Source: Lachnospiraceae bacterium (lineage in GTDB: Bacteria; Bacillota; Clostridia; Lachnospirales; Lachnospiraceae). Taken from it: a stretch of 64,000 nucleotides of DNA. The translations under genes and the position numbers were made by a program. Of the stretch, positions 60,326-64,000 are shown piece after piece. Position 1 is the first letter of the stretch. Each line of letters starts with the position of its first letter. Below the pieces are notes generated by a model, which had not been told where the DNA came from, ran no database searches, and saw only the letters and a program-made list of their open reading frames with translations. Location: the NCBI GenBank assembly GCA_015258065.1, contig JABZIZ010000002.1, positions 1-64,000 of the forward strand, read 5' to 3'.

Positions 60326-61381
60326 CTACCTCTGTTTTCCCGCTTGCATCCCGCCGGATTTGTCCGATTCGTCTGATTCGTCCGGTTCGCCTGATTCGTC
60401 CGGATCTGCAAGGATACGAAGGATTTCATCCGGCTGCGGTTTGTCCAGATAACGAACCTCCTCGCCGTTTCTTAGAATTCCCGCTCGTCCTGCCGTGCAC
60501 GCTCCCAATTCGGTAAGCGGGAATCCCTCGCGGATAAAAGCCTGCGTGAATTGCTCTACCTGTTCCTTTGGTACGGCGATGAGAAGTCCTCCCTGACTAT
60601 GCAGATAATAGGGATTCACCTGCAACCATTCACAGATCTCGATCGTCTCCTGTAAAATCGGAATTTTCCGAAAGTCGATTTCCATTCCGCAGGGAACCTT
60701 TCCGCTGTGCATTCCGGAAGCGCCTCCGCTCTGCCACTTTCCGCCGAAAAACTCCCACAGGCAGGAGAGGATGCCTCCGCCGGATAGATCCTGCATCCGC
60801 ACCGCTCCATTTCTCCTCGCAAGCTGTGCAAAATGGCTGATTCTCTCTCTTCCTCTCAACTTCTTTTCCGTGTTTTGAAGAAAACGGGCAGGAAAAGTCT
60901 CCCGTAGCTCGTCCTTCTTTTCTTCCAGCAACATTTGCGTGCCGGAAATCCCGATCTGTCCTGCCAGAAGAATCACATCTCCCGCTCTCACCTGCCTGAA
61001 ATCGTTTCTATCAATATACCCGATTGCCTGTACGCTCACAAGAGGATTGCGAATCCCTGCACAAACTTCGGTATGTCCCCCGAGTACCGGGACTTCCGCA
61101 ACCTGTGCCGCCACCCCCATCATCTGCTTCAGGTGCTGCTCCGGCACGTTCTTTGGCAGAAACACTTCCAGCGTGATGCCCGCAGGTACTGCCCCCGCTG
61201 CAGCCAGATCGTTACATGCGCCGGCGATGGCATAACGAACACCTTCCCGCACGGGGTATGCGATCGGGTACACGGAGACATAGATACGTCCGCTCTCCGT
61301 CGTTCTTTCTGGAAGAAGACCGGAAAGCGGACGAAGAACCGACCTTTGCAAAATCGGTTCGGTAACCTTCCCTATTCTCAC
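60326..61381 (-). CDS. AIR synthase-family (HypE/PurM-like) protein
   Basis: About 351 residues from the GTG at 61381, four bases after the VanW stop; the longer upstream frame lies inside VanW and is Arg-rich noise. 'RIGKVTEPILQRSVLRPL' matches the usual N-terminus of AIR synthase-related proteins of Clostridia. Then come 'YAIAGACNDLAAAGAVPAGITLEVFLPKNVPEQ' and a C-terminal AIRS domain ('VRMQDLSGGGILSCLWEF..GMEIDFRKIPILQETIEIC'). These ATP-dependent folds activate carbonyls or form thiocarboxamides; no hydrogenase gene is nearby. The acidic C-terminus contains a DES(G/D) micro-repeat. Confidence 0.8.
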   Translation of the reverse strand: MRIGKVTEPILQRSVLRPLSGLLPERTTESGRIYVSVYPIAYPVREGVRYAIAGACNDLAAAGAVPAGITLEVFLPKNVPEQHLKQMMGVAAQVAEVPVLGGHTEVCAGIRNPLVSVQAIGYIDRNDFRQVRAGDVILLAGQIGISGTQMLLEEKKDELRETFPARFLQNTEKKLRGRERISHFAQLARRNGAVRMQDLSGGGILSCLWEFFGGKWQSGGASGMHSGKVPCGMEIDFRKIPILQETIEICEWLQVNPYYLHSQGGLLIAVPKEQVEQFTQAFIREGFPLTELGACTAGRAGILRNGEEVRYLDKPQPDEILRILADPDESGEPDESDESDKSGGMQAGKQR

Positions 61382-61385
61382 CTTC

Positions 61386-63080
61386 TTACTGCGTCCCCGC
61401 TCCGGCAGCCTGGGCTGCCGCAAGTGCCGCTGCGGCCTGCGCCTGTGCCGCCTGTGCTGCCGCAATGGCGTTCGGATCGCCACTTTGCACCGCGGCCTGC
61501 GCCTGTGCATTCGCCGCAACAACGGCCGCCTGCGCTGCGGCAAGAGGCGTCTGTGCCGGTGCCTGCGATTCCGATGCCAGGGTTCCCGCCGTCTGTGTGA
61601 TCGTCGCTTCGTCCCCCGTTGCAACTGCTGCCTTTAGCTGCTCCAGCGCAGTGGGATTTGCGCCTGCCGTTCCCACCGTCAAAATCTTCTTCGCCGGCAT
61701 ATAAGAGGAGTGGTTGATCACTTCTCTGCTCACCTGCTGTCCATTTTCTTTGACAACCTTCCAAAGTTGTGCCTTGTAACCGGTATGCGCACTCTGCGTC
61801 ACCCGCGCAAACCCTGCAGGTTTCGTAGCATCCATCGTCACCTGAACGCCGACAGGATCAATGGTTTGCAGGGTCTCGGATTCATAGCTCACCTCTCTGT
61901 TCGGATCTCTCTTCTCACAGCCGTAAATCGTAAAGGTGATGCTCTTCCCTACGGTACTCCCCTCTATATAGATCGGCGCATCCGTATTATTCACGAATCT
62001 GAAATCTTTCCCGCTGGACTCCGCAATCGCGGCATCCATGCTCGGCTTTACATAATTGACGATCATGGAGTGATTCTGCCTCTGCTTGATTTCCAGCTCC
62101 GATTTCAGGCAGGCATTGTAGAGGGTAGTGGAAACCTGACAGATCCCGCCTCCAAAGCTCTCCACCACCGTTCCGTTGAGGTAGGAGCCCGCCAGCTCGT
62201 ATCCATTGGCTTCGGTAAAAGGCGAAATGGCCTTCAGCGTGGAAAATTCTTCTCCGGGATAGATCGTTGCCCCGTTGATCAGCCTGCAACCGTTCGCGAT
62301 ATTCTTGCAGCGGGCAGCACCGCTGGTGGCATAGGAAGTGGTGAAGGTACCCAGGACATCCTTTACCTGCTCCAGGGACTCCCGGTTTCCCTTCGGCTCT
62401 TCCTTCACGACACTCAGCGGAATCTCCGTGTCGTCGCCGCCTGCCCAGTTCTTTGTAAGCGCCGTCCGAATGGCTTCCTCGGCCTTCTTTTCATCAATCT
62501 CATAACCTGCCCGTCCTTCCGTGATTTCAAAAGAAGAACCGACCCTCTTTAAACCGAAGTTAACTGCCGGACTGACAAAGGAGGCGCACTTTTCCTGCAG
62601 CGTTTCGGCGATCTCTTCCGAATCAACGGAGAGACTGAGCGGCAGATGCTCTCCGGATGCGTTTAGATCCTTGATCGCCTTATAACGGCTGACAGCGTTT
62701 CCTCTTTTGCCCAATTCGACCGCATATTCCACCATATCGGGGTCCTTCCAGGACAGACCAAAATCACCCGCTGTCAACGTCAACTTCTCACCCGTATCCT
62801 TGTTAACGAGGGTGACCTTGTCCCCACCAAGCTGGTTGACATACGCCTGAACCGCCCCCCTGGCCTCCTCTGCCGTCATCCCTGATACGTCCACGGTACC
62901 AATGAACACATGGTTATGGATTTTATTCGACTCTTCCTTCTCCTGTGCGGCGGATAGTGCATAAGACATCTCCTGCGCTCTGACCGGTCTTCCCTTTTTT
63001 ACCGAAAAAAAGAGAGCGAGCCCCAGACAACCGACCGTCAAAAGAAAGATTCGTTTCTTACGAATCTGTTTTCTCTTCAT
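61386..63080 (-). CDS. VanW family protein (secreted)
   Basis: 564 residues. A basic N-terminus and signal helix (FLLTVGCLGLALFFSV) is followed by putative peptidoglycan-binding PG4-like domains (~50-245) and a VanW domain (~255-390), with 'GCRLINGATIYPGEEFSTLKAISPFTEANGYELAG', 'VESFGGGICQVSTTLYNACLKSEL' and 'RQNHSMIVNYVKPSMDAAI'. A G5-like beta part and an Ala/Gln-rich C-terminus (~480-564) follow. The VanW role is unclear; it is linked to cell-wall or vancomycin loci elsewhere, but no van genes lie here. Four bases separate its stop from the AIR-synthase-like start. Confidence 0.9.
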   Translation of the reverse strand: MKRKQIRKKRIFLLTVGCLGLALFFSVKKGRPVRAQEMSYALSAAQEKEESNKIHNHVFIGTVDVSGMTAEEARGAVQAYVNQLGGDKVTLVNKDTGEKLTLTAGDFGLSWKDPDMVEYAVELGKRGNAVSRYKAIKDLNASGEHLPLSLSVDSEEIAETLQEKCASFVSPAVNFGLKRVGSSFEITEGRAGYEIDEKKAEEAIRTALTKNWAGGDDTEIPLSVVKEEPKGNRESLEQVKDVLGTFTTSYATSGAARCKNIANGCRLINGATIYPGEEFSTLKAISPFTEANGYELAGSYLNGTVVESFGGGICQVSTTLYNACLKSELEIKQRQNHSMIVNYVKPSMDAAIAESSGKDFRFVNNTDAPIYIEGSTVGKSITFTIYGCEKRDPNREVSYESETLQTIDPVGVQVTMDATKPAGFARVTQSAHTGYKAQLWKVVKENGQQVSREVINHSSYMPAKKILTVGTAGANPTALEQLKAAVATGDEATITQTAGTLASESQAPAQTPLAAAQAAVVAANAQAQAAVQSGDPNAIAAAQAAQAQAAAALAAAQAAGAGTQ

Positions 63081-63081
63081 A

Positions 63082-63110
63082 TTGAAATTTACTCCCCTTT
63101 CAACTACACT
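63082..63110 (+). promoter_or_regulatory. Plus-strand promoter abutting the VanW promoter
   Basis: TTGAAA (63082-63087), a 17-nt spacer and TACACT (63105-63110). The start would fall at about 63117, at the ATG at 63118, giving a leaderless mRNA. Confidence 0.5.
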
Positions 63111-63139
63111 ATTCTATATGGCTTTCCCTTTTTTTACAA
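63111..63139 (-). promoter_or_regulatory. Promoter of the VanW gene
   Basis: Minus-strand TTGTAA (63134-63139), a 17-nt spacer and TAGAAT (63111-63116), directly touching the plus-strand -10 box. Only one polymerase could bind at a time. Confidence 0.55.
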
Positions 63140-63762
63140 TCGCTCTCATTCTGATTATTTTATTCCAGGTGAGGACGCATCAAGTGAATATCAAGGAAAA
63201 AGAGATCGATCGGGACTTCTGGAAGCGCGAACACGACGCAAATTTTACCAGAAAGAAAAGTCTTGATTCTCTTTCGCTTGTCCATATACCGGCAGACCGT
63301 TTGCCTTTCTCCGTTCCCCTTTCGGATGCCGCTGCCAAAGAGGCGGCAAGTACCGTACAGAACCTAGTCGATCAAGGTGCAAAAATCGCCAACCTCACCG
63401 GGTTATCCAATACCGATCTCAAGCTGGAATGGGGAACTGCTAATCTCCCCGCACTCACCGAGTTTGACGATAATTATACCACGCTTGTCAAAGCCCTTCA
63501 CGCCTGGGGAAAGGGACTCTTTGACGCCGGATTTTACGAAGAGGCTGCTGAAGTTCTGGAGTTTTCCGTTTCCACCAAAAGCGATATTCGGGCTACCTAT
63601 GAGCTCCTGGTAGATCTATACCAGACCAAACTCGGTCTTTCTCTCACAGAAAGCAGACAGAAGATTGCGGCGCTGGAGCAGATTGCCTCGCAGCTGTCTA
63701 CGCTGAACAAAAATCAAATCCTGCGCTTCCTGCAGGAGGCGCTTCAAGGAAACGAAGCTTAG
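63118..63762 (+). CDS. Hypothetical membrane-anchored helical protein
   Basis: About 214 residues from ATG 63118; a TTG at 63082 in the same frame would add 12 residues but coincides with the promoter -35 box. No ribosome site precedes either start. One membrane helix (FPFFTIALILIILFQV) is followed by a charged stalk and a helical soluble domain (~65-210) rich in Leu/Ala, with TPR-like 'YEEAAEVLEFSVSTKSDIRATYELLVDLY'. No family recognised. It is divergent from VanW, with abutting promoters. Confidence 0.65.
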   Translation: MAFPFFTIALILIILFQVRTHQVNIKEKEIDRDFWKREHDANFTRKKSLDSLSLVHIPADRLPFSVPLSDAAAKEAASTVQNLVDQGAKIANLTGLSNTDLKLEWGTANLPALTEFDDNYTTLVKALHAWGKGLFDAGFYEEAAEVLEFSVSTKSDIRATYELLVDLYQTKLGLSLTESRQKIAALEQIASQLSTLNKNQILRFLQEALQGNEA

Positions 63763-63864
63763 GTCTTTCAGCGCATTTCCGCTGTCCCTTGCTTCTCATC
63801 TTTTGTGTCAGCTGTATCTCCCGTTACCTGATCCTTATCCCCCCTTCATTTCGCCTTATCCCTT

Positions 63865-64000
63865 TTATTTCGCCTTGCCTCTCTTTGATCCGGCATTCCT
63901 CCCGCTTCCGGCGGACGGACAGAGGTCTTGTAAGAAACACTCTTCACACTTCTGAGATTGCGCCTTACAGATCGTTCTGCCAAGCGTGATGATCTGCATA
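63865..64000 (-). CDS. nth: Endonuclease III, C-terminal part (5' end beyond the window)
   Basis: A 44-codon frame runs in from the window edge and ends at 63865. It contains 'LGRTICKAQSQKCEECFLQDLC', where four Cys with spacing C-x6-C-x2-C-x5-C form the [4Fe-4S] cluster loop found at the C-terminus of Nth-type base-excision glycosylases. A short basic tail follows. The catalytic HhH and Asp lie outside the window. Just downstream are two copies of a TTTCGCCTT micro-repeat. Confidence 0.8.
   Translation of the reverse strand, partial: MQIITLGRTICKAQSQKCEECFLQDLCPSAGSGRNAGSKRGKAK

Overview
The window reads as a chromosome segment of a low-to-moderate GC Gram-positive anaerobe of the class Clostridia, most likely family Lachnospiraceae. 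This is an inference from gene content: a type I ileS-style T-box leader, DUF1934 and VanW proteins, a TAXI-type TRAP transporter, a malolactic operon, PEP carboxykinase (ATP), dihydroorotate dehydrogenase type B (pyrD-pyrK), MprF, and strong AGGAGG-like ribosome sites throughout. Most core genes are on the minus strand.

Layout. (1) 1-8.4 kb is a visibly AT-rich accessory stretch: an AraC regulator with an ECF-type transporter, a run of small unlinked genes (EXLDI protein, pyridoxamine-oxidase fold, cyclase family, methyltransferase, DUF4143 ATPase), a RelB/DinJ antitoxin whose toxin is cut short, and a DUF4352 protein. It ends at a complete group II intron (8,471-10,377) that sits in the T-tract of a terminator downstream of guaA. 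(2) 10.5-33.4 kb is core: guaA, an NlpC/P60 hydrolase, asnS, a trigger-factor-like lipoprotein, DUF1934, ispE, the pyrimidine genes pyrC-plsC-pyrK-pyrD, a GH9-like lipoprotein that has lost its catalytic residues, an aconitase-family hydratase, ileS with an isoleucine T-box, and pckA. (3) tRNA-Gly(GCC) at 33.6 kb is followed by an AT-richer island (33.7-37.9 kb) made almost entirely of toxin-antitoxin modules. Two look intact (RelBE-type and AbiE type IV). At least four are broken by truncation, frameshift or a stop codon. (4) 38-45 kb encodes a secreted transglutaminase, a large surface adhesin and the malolactic pair mleS-mleP. (5) 45.5-51.6 kb is a plus-strand membrane-lipid operon: GDPD, mprF, DUF4127. 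(6) 51.7-64 kb is a minus-strand chain of overlapping genes (yhaM-like, TAXI, TRAP permease, cytidylate-kinase-like, LysR). Upstream of it lie an HtrA-like protein without a catalytic triad, an aminotransferase/Lrp pair, an AIR-synthase-like protein and a VanW protein. The window ends in the 3' end of an endonuclease III gene.

Themes worth attention: a toxin-antitoxin graveyard downstream of a tRNA; two degenerate 'pseudoenzymes' (GH9 and HtrA families); and short tandem repeats of unrelated sequence and unit length (16-59 nt) recurring in the gaps between neighbouring genes at many places.
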